Assembly: GCA_009823395.1 (NCBI GenBank)
Contig: CM020517.1
Location: 18,476,001-18,540,000, forward strand
Source: Thamnaconus septentrionalis
Lineage: Eukaryota; Chordata; Actinopteri; Tetraodontiformes; Monacanthidae
Direction of reading: 5' to 3'
DNA: 64,000 bases
Under the pieces are notes generated by a model. The model had not been told where the DNA came from. It ran no database searches and saw nothing but the letters and a program-made list of their open reading frames with translations. Shown piece by piece: positions 21,969 through 33,389 of the stretch (within the stretch, counting starts at the first letter, position 1; the number at the start of each line of letters is the position of its first letter). A program made the position numbers and the translations under genes.

Positions 21969-22689
21969 GTCAAGAAAAAAAAAAAATGTGCCGAGGAACG
22001 TTGTTCGAATAACAGAACATCTGTGGAAAAATAAAAAGAAATCAAAGTGATTCTATAATGTGTGATGGCCATTAAGACAATGACTGTTGTCTTTCTGTGA
22101 CATCCTACCAGTCTGTGTGTTCTCCTCTGACAGTCAGACAATAAACAAAAAATAAAAATAAAATAAGTACATAAATAGACGGACCGATAAGATCTTAAAA
22201 AGAGTAAAAGTCTTCTAAGGAATTTAAACGGCTGACAGCAGAGGGAATGCAAGATTTCAGTCCTACCAACAGGTGAGAAGATGGCATACAAATATATCTG
22301 TGTGTGTGTGTATTTCACACACACATACAGTATATGAATATACATGTTTTTTTTGTTAACACAAAGTGGAAATACTTGCGGCTTCAAACCAAACTCACAA
22401 TCAATATTGGCAGTGAGAAAATAATCGGTTGACAATATTTACATCTATTTTGCCGCTTCAAGGATGCAACGCTCGCCAGGCTTATTTCACAGAGAAGCTT
22501 TGGCTCAGTTCTCCTTTAGAGGACGTTGACATTTAAAAAAAACAAAAAACAAAAACAAAACAATTTAATACCGGAAAGGAATCTCAATCTACAGAATCGG
22601 CTGTGCTGTTGCAGCTCTCAGACGCCTCCGTGGTCGTCGGGAAAACAAAGAGCAAAATCATTTCGCTGAGTGTTTTTACAAACGAGGTT
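21969..22689. other. Unique AT-rich sequence
   Basis: It holds several A-rich runs (21975-21986, 22140-22165, 22535-22562) and TGTGTGTG/CACACACA short tracts near 22300. A 162-codon minus-strand open frame has no family resemblance. Confidence 0.5.
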
Positions 22690-22975
22690 TCTGGCAAAAA
22701 AAACAAAAAAAAACATGCCTTTTTCCTTTCACCCCCGCCGGCCCCGATGAAAAGTGTATTTTCGGCTGTTTTGTGCGAACGGCGTATTCTTTTCTGTTTG
22801 CCGAGGGGGGAAGCTAATGATTTAAGCTTGACATGTTGGAGCTTAATAACGGTGGAATAATAATATTTCAGGCCGCTCTTTCATAATAGCGCCGGCGTGG
22901 AGAGAAAGAGAGCGAGCGAGCCATTCAAGCAGCGTGATGGGTAGTTTGACACGGGCTGCTTTTCAGCTCAGCACG
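22690..22975 (+). other. Unassigned repeated element, copy 3 of 3
   Basis: The core ATGATTTAAGCTTGACATGT is followed by GGAATAATAATATTTCAGG, TCTTTCATAATAGCGCCGGC and GTTTGACACGGGCTGCTTTT. It matches copy 2 in the same order over about 160 bp, with GC-rich unshared spacers. Confidence 0.6.
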
Positions 22976-22984
22976 ACGTCTTCC

Positions 22985-23010
22985 ACACACACACACACAC
23001 ACACACACAC
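22985..23010 (+). repeat. (CA)n array
   Basis: About 13 CA units. At 23219-23265 a second low-complexity segment has (GC)n/(GT)n followed by GTGTTAGCG repeated three times. Confidence 0.93.
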
Positions 23011-23265
23011 GGGGCCGCGCTGCGCCACTTATGTCTGCTGCAGGGGAAAGGACTAGCAACAGGCTAACAGATGCTAGCGGGCCCCCGTCATTGACGGGTA
23101 GCATTTAAAGCTGCTGACACGCGCCCTTCATCTGCGCTGACAGCCAGCACAGCTATTAATAACACACACAGGTATGCACATCAAAGTGACAGGTCAGCTA
23201 TTAACCCCCGCGGAGACCTCGCGCGCGCGCGTGTGTGTTAGCGTGTGTTAGCGGGTGTTAGCGTG

Positions 23266-24459
23266 TGCGCTGACTTGAAGAGCGCTAGCTAGGCAGCTCG
23301 TGGGAGCGCAGCGTAAAAACAAAGTGGGAAAGTGTTTGGACCAAAGGTAGAGCGCAGCCGCGTGGTGGAAAATATGAAAACAGTCGCTCGCCTTCTAACG
23401 CGTCACTAAGCTGCGTTTCCATCACCCCTAGGATTGTGCAAAACCTGAATACGGCAATAAAAAAAAACTTTGAAAAGTTGTCGTGATTTTCCCCTGCAGA
23501 AGGAGCTGGTAGTCCGGCCCCTGTGTGCGAGTTTATTTTACTCTCACACTCTCATCCCAGCATCAAGCCAGGTTTTGCCATGGTCTTGGTAGAGTGAGAC
23601 AACCTGACAGTCAGCAGCGGCAGGCTCACCTCAGCATTCACAACAGGGTATTTCTGTGTATTTGTGATTTTCCAAATCAGTCCCTGAACTCGTTACGGCG
23701 CCATCGACAGGTCTGAAACAGCGCTTCAGTGCTCTTTAATGGAAAAGAATGGGAATGTTGGCATAATAATAAATCAAATCGCAACAATAATCCCAATAAT
23801 ACAAAGAATTCAATGCACTATAGCTCAATCTTGGAAGTGACCAGTGCTCCTTCTTCTCTTCAGTCCCTCAAAGCTAAAGTTGACTGTGGTTTTGACAGCA
23901 AAGCGCTACGCTAGAGCTAAACTTGTGCAGGTTTACCGAGCAGACGACGCGTCACTAATGTGACAGAAGGTAGACGTGTCATGAAGGTGTCATAGGAGTC
24001 AAAGCAAGCTCCAGTTTTAATGCCTGCGCTGCCGTTTGAGGACTTGAACCAACTCCCTGGCTCTCTGTGTGAAGGAGGAGACAGACGTGTTGGAGCTCCA
24101 AGCTGACAGACAGATGCATCAAATCCATGTCGCAACATCCAAACACAAACTGTTCGGATGAGGCTGCAGTTGAGACACAGTTAATAAATCCGCTCCGTCT
24201 CAGACTCCCTCCAGGAAGGAGACGTTCTTCACCTTGTGCAACTTGCAGCACGGCCCATTAATAGTTGTCACAGGGCCTTTCCCAGAACAACTCATCATCA
24301 ATCATAAATTATAATAACTTCAACTTTCATGTTTCTTCACTATTTTTTTTTTCCCCACTAGACCACCGGGCAGCAGAGACAGAGACGCTGCACTTAAGAT
24401 TCATGTAATAGTGGCAGCATGTAATATATTTGTTGCGCATCTGTAGTAAATTTGATTTT
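23266..24459. other. Unique sequence with MITE family B fragment
   Basis: 23410-23475 begins AGCTGCGTTTCCATCACCCC and continues CAAAACCTGAATACGGCAAT, one end of MITE family B. The rest shows no gene, apart from AT-rich and CTCC-containing patches. Confidence 0.5.
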
Positions 24460-24815
24460 GATTTGATTTGATTTGATTTATTTATTTATTATTTATTTCA
24501 AACATGAAAGAAAATGGGAAAAAAAAAGGGATACAAAAACCAAAGCATACGAAAGAAAAATTAAAAATAAATAAAAATAGGATAAACACCGGTGAAATAT
24601 ACATTAAAATGATCTTATTCATGTCCGAAAAGGTGTAGGAGGAAGTATAAACTAATACGTACCTACCCCTAAACTCAAATAAACATACAAACTTATGAAC
24701 TAAATTAAATTTATACAAACTAGATGACAGAAAACTGAAAACAACAAAACAGAAAACAACCAAAGACAAATCTAAACAAAAGACAACTCCAGTTATAATA
24801 TAGTGCTGCAATTCA
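24460..24815 (-). mobile_element. Non-LTR retrotransposon 3' end, minus strand
   Basis: Read on the minus strand it runs from TGCACTATATTATAACTG through TTGGTTGTTTTCTGTTTT and TAGTTCATAAGTTTGTAT to a tail ATGTTTGAAATAAATAATAA followed by AAATCA-type repeats (24455-24500). The same sequence occurs on the plus strand at 49372-49606, which lacks an internal CTTCCTCCTACACC segment. No coding part remains. Confidence 0.65.
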
Positions 24816-24840
24816 ACTGTAAGAACACTGGAGAAATTTT

Positions 24841-24868
24841 ATAACTCTATATAGATATAATATATACA

Positions 24869-24962
<94 letters not shown>

Positions 24963-24966
24963 TAGA
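24841..24966 (+). repeat. (TA)n array
   Basis: About 120 bp of TA/TATACA units. It is followed by two 36-bp copies of GAGGAAACATGGTACAAYATG (24969 and 25020, 52 bp apart) separated by another short AT array. Confidence 0.95.
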
Positions 24967-25039
24967 TAGAGGAAACATGGTACAATATGTACATACATGT
25001 GATATAGATATATATATATGGAGGAAACATGGTACAACA

Positions 25040-25325
25040 TGTAAACATGTGGTACCAATACCAATATCGGTACCAGTCCAAGGAAGATATTTGCACATTT
25101 GAAAAGTAACCTGCAATGATACCAGTAACTGGTATCGGTACCGATACCGGGGTTGAGTAGTCTTCTCATACAAGCAACAAGTTTTCTCCATGATATCCCA
25201 TGATAGACTGTTTCCTCCTCGGAGGCGGCTCACCAGAACACTCCATCCATCTGCTGCTGCTCCGCTACCCCCCTCCTCTGGCAACACTGTAGGACCCACT
25301 GTGGCCCCAGCAGTCAAACACTAAA
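25040..25325 (+). mobile_element. Composite repeat: GGTACC palindrome plus hAT-like family A right end
   Basis: Palindromic cores (GGTACC at 25051 and 25137) join through GTTGAGTAGTCTTCTC to the family A segment GAGGCGGCTCACCAGAACAC and CTGCTGCTCCGCTACCCCCC, ending near CAGCAGTCAAACAC. The same junction at 21813 shows that palindrome and element move as one unit. Confidence 0.6.
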
Positions 25326-26465
25326 CTAAACCAAGCAGTTGCAAAACGCTGAGTGGCCTCTGCTTCCACTGACGCACTGCCACCCGGCCCGGTCCACGCG
25401 GTGGTTCTGAGCCCAGTCACTTCCTGGTCCGGCCAGAGCAGCGACCTTGACGTGAATCCTAGCATTCATCAGCATTCCGTTCGCCCCTGCCGAGCTTCGG
25501 CGACAAAACACGTCCTCCTCCCTTCCTCCTCGTCATCGTCTCTCCCCCAAGAGAGGAGTTCGGGGAGGCAGAGGGCATGGAAAATATTTCCACCTCCTCT
25601 TCATTCCCCCACCCTCTTCCTCATCGTCTATCAATAAAAGGTGTGGATGGCAGCGCGCGGATGAAAAGACGGAGACGGAAACATATCAAACACAAGCTGT
25701 CGCTCCCCTAAATAGACCTCCACCACCCCTCCACCCCTCCACCACCCCTCCATCTCCCTCTCACCATGCCCATCATTTTTTGGTGCATTCTATTTTTTTG
25801 TTGTTGTTATATTGCCTTATTTATAATCATCAGCCTCGGCCTTCAGTCCCACCAGAACAGCAGTTGTAGGAAGTTTTTGGATTCAGTGTCAGCGGCTTCT
25901 CCGTCCTGCGCACAGCTTCCGGTTTCCTGGTCACGACATGACAACGCAACTCATCACTTTTAGTTGGAAGCAACATTAATGGTAATATTTCAGAGCATTT
26001 CTTTGCGTTTAAAATGCAACTTGACTGTTGAGACAAGAGGAACATCACTCGCGACGCTGACATGAGGCTTCAGCTTCAGTTTCAGTTTCAACCTCTTTTG
26101 TTTCCCTGAAGAAAGAAGGAGAAGATTTTTGAGGGCGCAGAGAGCAGGGAGAATTTTCCTTAATTCTGAATATGAACCAACTTGTGTCAGTTACACTTGG
26201 TGGAATTTGTAAAACAGGAGTTAAGGAATCAATCAGTCGTGTTCATTGTCTTCAATTTTGAATGGATTTATATCTTCTTGTAATCTTCCTCTCTTTCTTT
26301 CTTTTTCCCAGGACAAACTCGTCTGGTTAAAATAAAAAAATACAAATGCAGGAGTTAATAAAGTTTGTGTATTCTGACAAATCATGTCTATTGATCCGCC
26401 GACTGTATCCGGTTCATGTAGTTTGATCACACTTTGCTCTTTTGGACTCCCTGACTTTCCTCCTG
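25326..26465. other. Unique sequence
   Basis: No gene was recognised. A short hydrophobic open frame at 25766-25963 (MPIIFWCILFFCCCYIALFI) lies in a T-rich stretch and is probably chance. TAATGGTAATATTTCAG at 25979-25995 faintly recalls the element at 21-23 kb. Confidence 0.45.
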
Positions 26466-26468
26466 CGC

Positions 26469-26488
26469 TCCCCCCCCCCCCCCCCCCC
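26469..26488 (+). repeat. Poly(C) tract
   Basis: About 20 consecutive C residues. Confidence 0.93.
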
Positions 26489-26710
26489 TTCTCATCATCT
26501 CCACCTGAGGTTGGCTGTCAATCAAAGACGGCTCGGGGTTGAAGAGAAGGAGGAGGAGACAGATGGAGGTGAAGGAGGCGGCCTCGGTGCTGCTGGCACT
26601 CGTCTCGTGTGCGTCTATACATGTCTATATATACTGTTGTGGCTGTACGAGACCAAACATGGAGGACGACTGCAGATGGAGCTGACGGGGTCACGTCTGC
26701 CTGCTGATCC

Positions 26711-26750
<40 letters not shown>

Positions 26751-26763
26751 GACTGTCTGTCTG
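26711..26763 (+). repeat. (GTCT)n array
   Basis: Thirteen GTCT units with one GACT variant. Confidence 0.96.
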
Positions 26764-28289
26764 ACGGGCAACTCTGAACGCTATGGAATGCAGGCGGTCC
26801 ATGTTGTGTCGGGAGCTCCTGGAGAGAGGAGGGGGAGCGACGAGGCTTTGTCAAATCCTCCTCGCAAAAACATCTTACATTTCCCAAAACATTAATAAAC
26901 ACGTATGAAGTTTTGGAAGGGAAGACTTGGCAGGCGGTTCTGATAGAACGTTCAGACTGGGTTGCAACCTTGTCACGGTGGAGGGCTTTGGCGGAGCTCT
27001 GGGTTGAAAGCCCTGCTAGGTTCAACCTGTCCACTGTTTGCAGGTGGACGGTAGTGCTGTAGCGCCGGATGGCTGCTGTGCCGACCGCAGCCACAAATTT
27101 AGAGCCACTATCACTCGAAATTAGGGCAAATTAGACAAAATGGACACAAGAGGCCCCTTTATGAAACCAACAGAACTTTATGGATTTCAGAAAGGCTCCT
27201 TTCTGTCCCTGCTGGTGACAGAATGCAGGTGTTTGGCATCTACGCCTCGGCCCCTCCTCTTCAGTCAATCACTCAATCAATCGACTTATTTGTAAAGCAC
27301 TAAATCACTTCCCGAGGGGTCTCAAAGTGCTTTTGCACGATTAAAGAAAACCCAAGTGCTCCTCCAGAGCAAGCAAGAAGCGTCCAGGAGGAACTCACCC
27401 GCACTGGATAGACCAGTTCTGCAGGCTTTGGGGGGTTGGGCGACGGACCAACTACTCCACCCGGTCACAGAAAGAAGCGAGTTCGGGAAACTTTGAAGAG
27501 ATTCTCAGGGAGAATTGACAGAGGGTGGACTCAGCTGCAGAGGTCAAGAGAAAATCAAGAGCGACGGAGGCCAAGTCGATGGCTGATGGACCCTGGAGGA
27601 GCAGAGGGCTTAACGGCAGCATTTGGATGCAGCACCAGACAGGAACAGCGGGTAAGGGTGAACATCTGCAGCACATGGGAACAGGAGCGAAATCCAAGCG
27701 GGGAAACTAATGAGTGAACTCAGTATATGCTTTTAATGTGGCGGGAACTTGATCAAAAAACCGCGGCTGAATAGCGGAGACAACCTGATGACGAGTGCTC
27801 TGAGGATCACTCCAAGCTCTGCTGATTGTGATGAGCTCTAGCTGTGCAGCCAGCAGTTCGCTGCCACCTGGAGAGCCGCACCTAGCCTCTGCCAAAAAAA
27901 AAAGAAAGAAAAAAGAAAAAGAAAATGGAAAAACAAGCTCACACTTCTGCACCGCTCAAAAGAAAATGACATCTTCAGCAAAACTCCTCAGACTCAGAAG
28001 AATAAAGTCAGAGCCAGTGACCACGGCAACACTGCAGGGGTACGTCACGAGTTGTAGCATCTCTTAGCATCTCTTTGTTAGGCAATAAACTGTAGATTCA
28101 CAACCCTCTGAGTGCGCTGTTGGACTGCACAGGTTTTTATAATCAGTGATTCTCACCAGGACACGACAGCTAGCGTGGGGTTTTGTGCAGACAAAAGGTT
28201 TTGCTTGTCGTGTTGAGGAGCCGGTGTTCCCAGCTTTGGGACGTTCCCTTGGCTGTTCAGTCTGGATGCTGCCCAAGTAGAAAGTGATT
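26764..28289. other. Unique sequence with a retroelement tail
   Basis: 27262-27340 reads CAATCAATCGACTTATTTGT with AAAGCACTAAATCACTTCCC and CAAAGTGCTTTTGCAC, a degenerate form of a common fish LINE/SINE end, about 40% likely. A/G-rich patches lie at 27893-27925. No exon was recognised. Confidence 0.4.
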
Positions 28290-29838
28290 AAGCAGAAGGA
28301 ATGGCCAACAAAACATCTCAGGTTGGCCGGAAAACGTCTTCATAAAGGAGCTCACGCTAGCATGACATGGCTGTTGTTGAGGACTCCTGCTAACTCAGTT
28401 AGCATTAGCAGAAAGCACACACAGAACAACAGAGTCAAATTAAGCAGACGAAGCCAACATCCTCTGCCGCTGCTTGTATTTCCAGCAGTCAGCAGTTTCC
28501 CTCTGGAGCCAACACCGCCAAAACAAAAGCACATGGAAACACCAGGAGCGACCCCCACACTCCCAGCAATGTCAATAAACTGCTTAGCCAAACTCATCCA
28601 AACTTGACTTGACCAAAAGACACAACAGTGAGCTGCGGAGTGACCCCCGCAGGTGCTCAGGAGAACAACAAGAGAGAGACGCACACGTGAACACACAACG
28701 TGCGACTTTCTTTCTTTGGTGCAATTTTTTAATTTTAACGTGTTGATGTGACAGCGTGCAGCTGTGCATCACCGCTCTGCCCCCCCCATCCCCACGTGTC
28801 ACCAGCTGTTTCTGTGTGTGTACGTTACCTTTTGAGTGTGTGTTTATGCTACGGGGATACAGATTTCAACACACACGCGCGCGCAGGTCATGTGGATGTT
28901 CGTCCAAATCTTCCTTCGGCTCTGATCGCTGTGAAAATAAACTCTGAGTGCGTTTATTATTCCTGACCCACAGCTGCGCGCATGTGTGTGTGTGTGTGTG
29001 TGTGCTTGAACTTGGCTCACCTTCACAAATCAATTTGTCCTCCTCTCTGACCTTGTACTTTTCCATCTTCGCCCTCCTCACCATTATCACTCTCTCACAC
29101 GTCTCTTCCTCCTCCTCCTCCTCTTCCTGCTCTCTTCACTTTCTCTCCCTCTGACTCTTACTTGAACTTTTTTTTTTATTTTCCTTTGCCGCTTTACAGT
29201 AATGTTTAGACAGCGCAGACGTGTCTACAATTAAAACACTTCACTGTGTGTGTGAACAGGACGAGCCGAGCGCGAAGCTCTTCAGGAAAACTTGAAAACT
29301 TTTTCTCTCTGTGATCCGATGCTTGCGGAGGAAACTGCAATCCTGTGTGTACTGAGTTCTGTGGTACTTTCAGTGTACTACTTGTACATACTCTTCTCTC
29401 TTTGAGTTGTCGGTGCACAGAGTTGTCGGTGCACAGAGTTGTCGCTCCGAGGCTCTCAGACAGGTGCTGCTGTGAACTTGCTGCTTTCTGTTTCTCATGT
29501 ACACAAAGTTCTCTGTCCTCCCTACAGCTTTTCCTTGTCCGTCTGCAACGGCTCTGCTCCTGGCTGGACTCAGGCCACGTTCAAACTTCAGCAAATGATA
29601 AATAAATATTCTCAAGATTTCCCGGAATTTTGAATCTCAATACAAATCGTCTGGATGTTCTTCTTTGGTATCTGCTGTGTTGTTTATCGCCACCTAGTGC
29701 TGCAGTAGTGGTCTGAGTTCTTTACACAATGTGCACACAATACATTGGGTATTGGGTCCGATTTCCATTCAATGCAGATCTGTGTATGTGTGTATAGTTT
29801 ACTAGAGCTAGCTAGCTACAACAGTTCATCATCAGCGT
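28290..29838. other. Unique sequence with short CA/GT arrays
   Basis: A (GT)n array lies at 28984-29004 and a (TCC)n stretch at 29108-29125. A minus-strand open frame of 114 codons (28352-28696) resembles no family I know. 29181-29196 is a good acceptor-like tract without a partner donor. Confidence 0.45.
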
Positions 29839-30065
29839 ACACTACAAGTCAAAAGTTTGGACTCAACCTATGACTTGAATGTCTTTTCATTCTCATGACT
29901 ATTGATTACAGTTCCTCACTGAAGGCATCAAAACTACTTATTGTACTACTACTTATTGTACTGCTTATAAGTGTAAAATAACACATATTTGAATTCTTCA
30001 AAATAGCTGCTTTTCATAAAAAGCATAGTCAGAGTTATTGAACATGTTTTTCTTTGCTGCATTAA
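29839..30065 (+). mobile_element. Tc1/mariner-like fragment
   Basis: It starts TACACTACAAGTCAAAAGTTTGGA in form, very close to the Tc1-type end TACACTACCAGTCAAAAGTTTGG found across fishes, followed by the usual ATTGATTACAGTTCCTCACTGA-like interior. The right end is not defined, and no transposase frame is present. Confidence 0.6.
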
Positions 30066-30452
30066 AGTTGTAAAAACAGTTGAAAAAGTTGTAAAAAAAA
30101 AAAAAAAGTTGTGTGCAAAGCATTGACTGGTGGCGCAATTGTTACATTTTATGAAAACAAACCAGGGACGTCGTGCGCTGTCACAATTGTGACAGCGAAC
30201 AATCTGGATGTGGCCTCAGTGAGTTCCACCTTGAGTTCACGTGGTGGGAGGTTTCCAGTGACAACCACCCGAGTTCATGCTGCCTGAGTTGTGTCTGTGT
30301 GCAGTTGTGTCGCAAACATGAAATACACAACATCCTATTGCACCTTGTTGGTGTTGGGTGGAGGAGTGGGCATGAACTGTCAAAGCCAGGAACACGTATA
30401 GACGTGCATGTTACATTTAGCTTTGCATGTTAATATGATGCTAACGCACACT

Positions 30453-30495
<43 letters not shown>

Positions 30496-30638
30496 ACTGA
30501 CCTGCATAATTAGTGACTGTGTGGAACAACGCTGTAGTTCTCAGTTCTCATCCAAGACAAGGTGGGATCTGCGTGTGTGTGTGTGTGTGTGACTGTATGC
30601 TCTTATCACCTCTGCTTCTTACACAATGCACCTCAGGG

Positions 30639-30677
<39 letters not shown>

Positions 30678-30784
30678 TACACACATGCAGAGCACAGATG
30701 GCCTCACATTCATGTCTCCTGCCAAACAGATGGACCTGGCTGGATTCATTCAACGACGGACACACACACACACACACTCGCGCG

Positions 30785-30824
<40 letters not shown>

Positions 30825-31047
30825 GACAAAAATGTACACACAGATTTATTTACACACACACACACAACACACGGCCGCAGCGAGAAGCCTTCCTCGCCGC
30901 AGTGTGAGGGATTTCATGCACAAACACAAACACGTTCACACTTACAAACACACAGCTTCACGTGCACACACACACACACACACACAGTGGCTGTGGTCCA
31001 ATGCTCGGTGCCCTCAGTCTGTCCCCGCACACACACAAACACACACC
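30453..31047 (+). repeat. Cluster of CA/TG arrays
   Basis: Seven CA or TG arrays lie at 30453-30489, 30573-30592, 30641-30675, 30760-30779, 30787-30821, 30855-30866 and 30965-30987. All but the second are CA on the plus strand. His-Thr open frames of up to 201 codons across the cluster are artefacts. Confidence 0.95.
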
Positions 31048-31094
31048 CTGAGGCGGTGGCGGCACTCCAATCACACTGCCCTCAGTGTGTTTCT

Positions 31095-31205
31095 GTGAGT
31101 CGGAGATGTGAAGTCTAATTAACAGAACAGCATCAATATTGATGAGGGCCATTTTATTCCATCTATTCCCAGTCCTGCTATTTAATTCACTTAAGTTTCA
31201 CTTCC
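31095..31205. promoter_or_regulatory. Conserved-looking noncoding block
   Basis: Contains CTAATTAACAGAACAGCATC, the palindrome ATCAATATTGAT, and GGGCCATTTTATTCC with TATTTAATTCACTTAAG. It is non-repetitive and dense in homeodomain/Onecut-like motifs, immediately after the CA cluster. Confidence 0.35.
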
Positions 31206-31410
31206 TGTTCGGAAATGTCGAGCGGCAGATCGACGAGCTCGCCGCTGGTTTGAGCGACGGATTCCGCACGACTCCTTCTTCTCCTCCTGCCACCTCCAGA
31301 GTCTGAAAGACCTCCTGGCCTTCCAGGAGTTAGCAGCTAGGAGACACAGCCTGGCCTCAGATTAATCACAACTGCTAGTAGTATACTATATTATACTGTA
31401 TACTTTAGGC

Positions 31411-32107
31411 CAGGGGTGTCAAACTCATTTTGGTCCAGGGGCCACATCGAGGAAAATCTCTTCCCAAGCGGGCCGGAGCGGTAAAATCATGGTATGGTGA
31501 TAATAACACAATAATGACAACAACTTGCAGTTGTTTTCTTTGTTTTACTTCGTCCGTGTTCTTTCAGCACTCTGCACTCTGCATCAGTGTTGCCAACACC
31601 CCGAAGTAAGGAAAGTCGCTATTGGCTGTCCTGAAAGTCGCTCGGAGTCGCCAAATGACGTCATCGTCTAATTTGCATAATTGACAATTTGCACTTGATG
31701 GCAACGTAATAACACCAGGAAAAGTCGCTAGAGTTGTCGCTAGTCGCTTTTGACCAAAAAAAAAAAAAAGTCGCTATGGGGAGAATAGCAACTTTTTGGG
31801 GGGAGAAAGTCGCCAAGTTGGCAACGCTGCTCTGCATCAGCTTTGTCTGTTTCCACAGAGACATTCTGGGGCACTGAGGGCAGCCAATAGGAGACGTGAG
31901 TGGCTGTACTTGTGCCGATTTGCTCAGCCCCAGTATTGAGTTTGTTTGCGATGCAGAAACAATATTACGACACCAAGTGGACACATTTGGAACATTTTCT
32001 TTCATTGAGAAATTGCAGTTTTTATATTTTGCAAAATCATCTCGCGGGCCGGAAAAAAGAATTTGCAGGCCTGATCCGGCCCGCGGGCCATATGTTTGAC
32101 ACCCCTG
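31411..32107 (+). mobile_element. Non-autonomous hAT element with target duplication
   Basis: Ends CAGGGGTGTCAAACTCATTT and GTTTGACACCCCTG are inverted repeats, and subterminal GGGCCACATCGAGG and CCGGCCCGCGGGCC are typical of the family. 8-bp flanks CTTTAGGC (31403-31410) and CTTTAGGT (32108-32115) match at 7 of 8 positions. The 697 bp element contains a second, younger insertion at 31585-31829. Without it the element would be about 444 bp. Confidence 0.88.
31585..31829 (+). mobile_element. Nested MITE with perfect 8-bp target duplication
   Basis: The ends CAGTGTTGCCAAC and GTTGGCAACGCTG are inverted repeats with one mismatch. CTCTGCAT flanks both sides exactly (31577-31584 and 31830-31837). 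The interior repeats AGTCGCT and AGTCGCCAA motifs. The perfect duplication and intact ends indicate a hAT-type insertion later than its host element. Confidence 0.88.
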
Positions 32108-32341
32108 CTTTAGGTTGTGTGTTTATCACCACTGTGGCTTTGATGTTTTCCCTTAATATTAACAGGCACGTTCTTTTTTTTTTTATATGTTTTGACAAAC
32201 ACAGTATAAAAGCACGACTATAAATAGCAACCTCCATGTGATATTGGTGCCTTCAACCTGCTCACTGCCACAGCAGTGATCTCTTAGAAGAGATTTGGGG
32301 GAGAAACGATCCGAGGTTCAGACACTGTATTGACTTTGTGA

Positions 32342-32468
32342 CAGTGGTGGACCTTCAGGGTTCAGCCAGGCCTCCTGTATTGATGCTATTATGAGGTGAG
32401 GTCTATTTAGGTAGGAGGAAATAGGACATCACCGAAGAGCGAGGCATGAAATCCATGGCCCACCACTG
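32342..32468 (+). mobile_element. Short MITE with CAGTGGTGG ends
   Basis: The left end CAGTGGTGGACC and right end ATGGCCCACCACTG form an inverted repeat around 127 bp. No matching target duplication was found, so it may be decayed. Confidence 0.5.
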
Positions 32469-32537
32469 CTTCCTGGCAGCCCACATTCCAGGTTTAGGTT
32501 GTGCTGTCAGTTCCACTATTTCCCCCACTCAATCAAA

Positions 32538-32603
32538 ACTGCACATTGCCCCTTGAACATCCTATTGTTGCAGCAATAACACGTTGAAGGGGCAATGTGC
32601 AGT
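32538..32603 (+). repeat. Inverted repeat, 20-bp arms
   Basis: ACTGCACATTGCCCCTTGAA (32538-32557) pairs with TTGAAGGGGCAATGTGCAGT (32584-32603) with one mismatch around a 26-bp loop. It may be a transposon end pair, or a stem-loop if transcribed. Confidence 0.75.
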
Positions 32604-33007
32604 GTTAGTCATTGTCAGATACAAGGTGATGAAAAAAATTTGGTATAAAATTCCATTATGTCACTGGAGAGCGCGGAGATTGGCCCGAAATGACGTTGGT
32701 TTCCGGCGCGATTTGAATAAGGGGCAGGGCGCGAGGTACTGAACTTCCATACATTCGTAGCACAGACCAAAATGCTCCAGTCGTACCCGATATGGAGAAA
32801 TGAATCGTCAGTGCCAAGAAAGGCAACCTCAGCGTCTGCAAGCCGATAATCGTTGGGCATCAACATCTAAAGTTGGTGGTGATTGGTGGCTTTTACATCA
32901 CAGAAGTGTCAACTAAACAATTCAGGTAAAAGTAGCGTTCTGCCAAAGAAGTCTGAAGTGGCTTGAAGAGTTGAAAATACAATAGAATTATAATATTTGA
33001 ATGAACA
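32604..33007. other. Unique sequence, possibly repeat-derived
   Basis: A minus-strand open frame at 32615-32866 (83 codons) has a protein-like composition, but no splice sites or family were recognised. The segment lies next to the inverted repeat at 32538 and may belong to the same element. Confidence 0.35.
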
Positions 33008-33378
33008 TACAGTACTACCCGAAAAATTAGAATATCAAGTAAAAGTTGTTTTATTTTGGCAATTTAACATAAAAGATAAAAGCAACAAATTGTATTGAGC
33101 CATTCCACGCAAATTGACATCTCAAGCAGTTCCTTGTTCTCACTTTGCTGATTAAGATTTTCAGCTTATTGAAACCACAAACCCACAAACTCAGAATATT
33201 AGAATAGTGTGAAAAGATTCAGTTTTGTAGCTTCAAAGAGCCCAAAGAATCCAAAACACCTGCAAAAGGCTCCTGAGCCTTTAAACAGTCTGTCTTGGGT
33301 TGTTGGCTCAGGAGAGTTCACACATGGGTAAATACAACAACCTTCTCAGGAGATTCCAATGTTCTGGCTAGTACTGTA
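33008..33378 (+). mobile_element. Tc1/mariner-like MITE
   Basis: It starts TACAGTACTACCCGAAAAATT and ends GGCTAGTACTGTA, a short inverted repeat bounded by TA. The interior has ATTAGAATATCAAG and AGAATATTAGAATAGTGTG, characteristic of a fish Tc1-type family. At 371 bp it has no transposase. Confidence 0.65.
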
Positions 33379-33389
33379 CAAATAGCATG

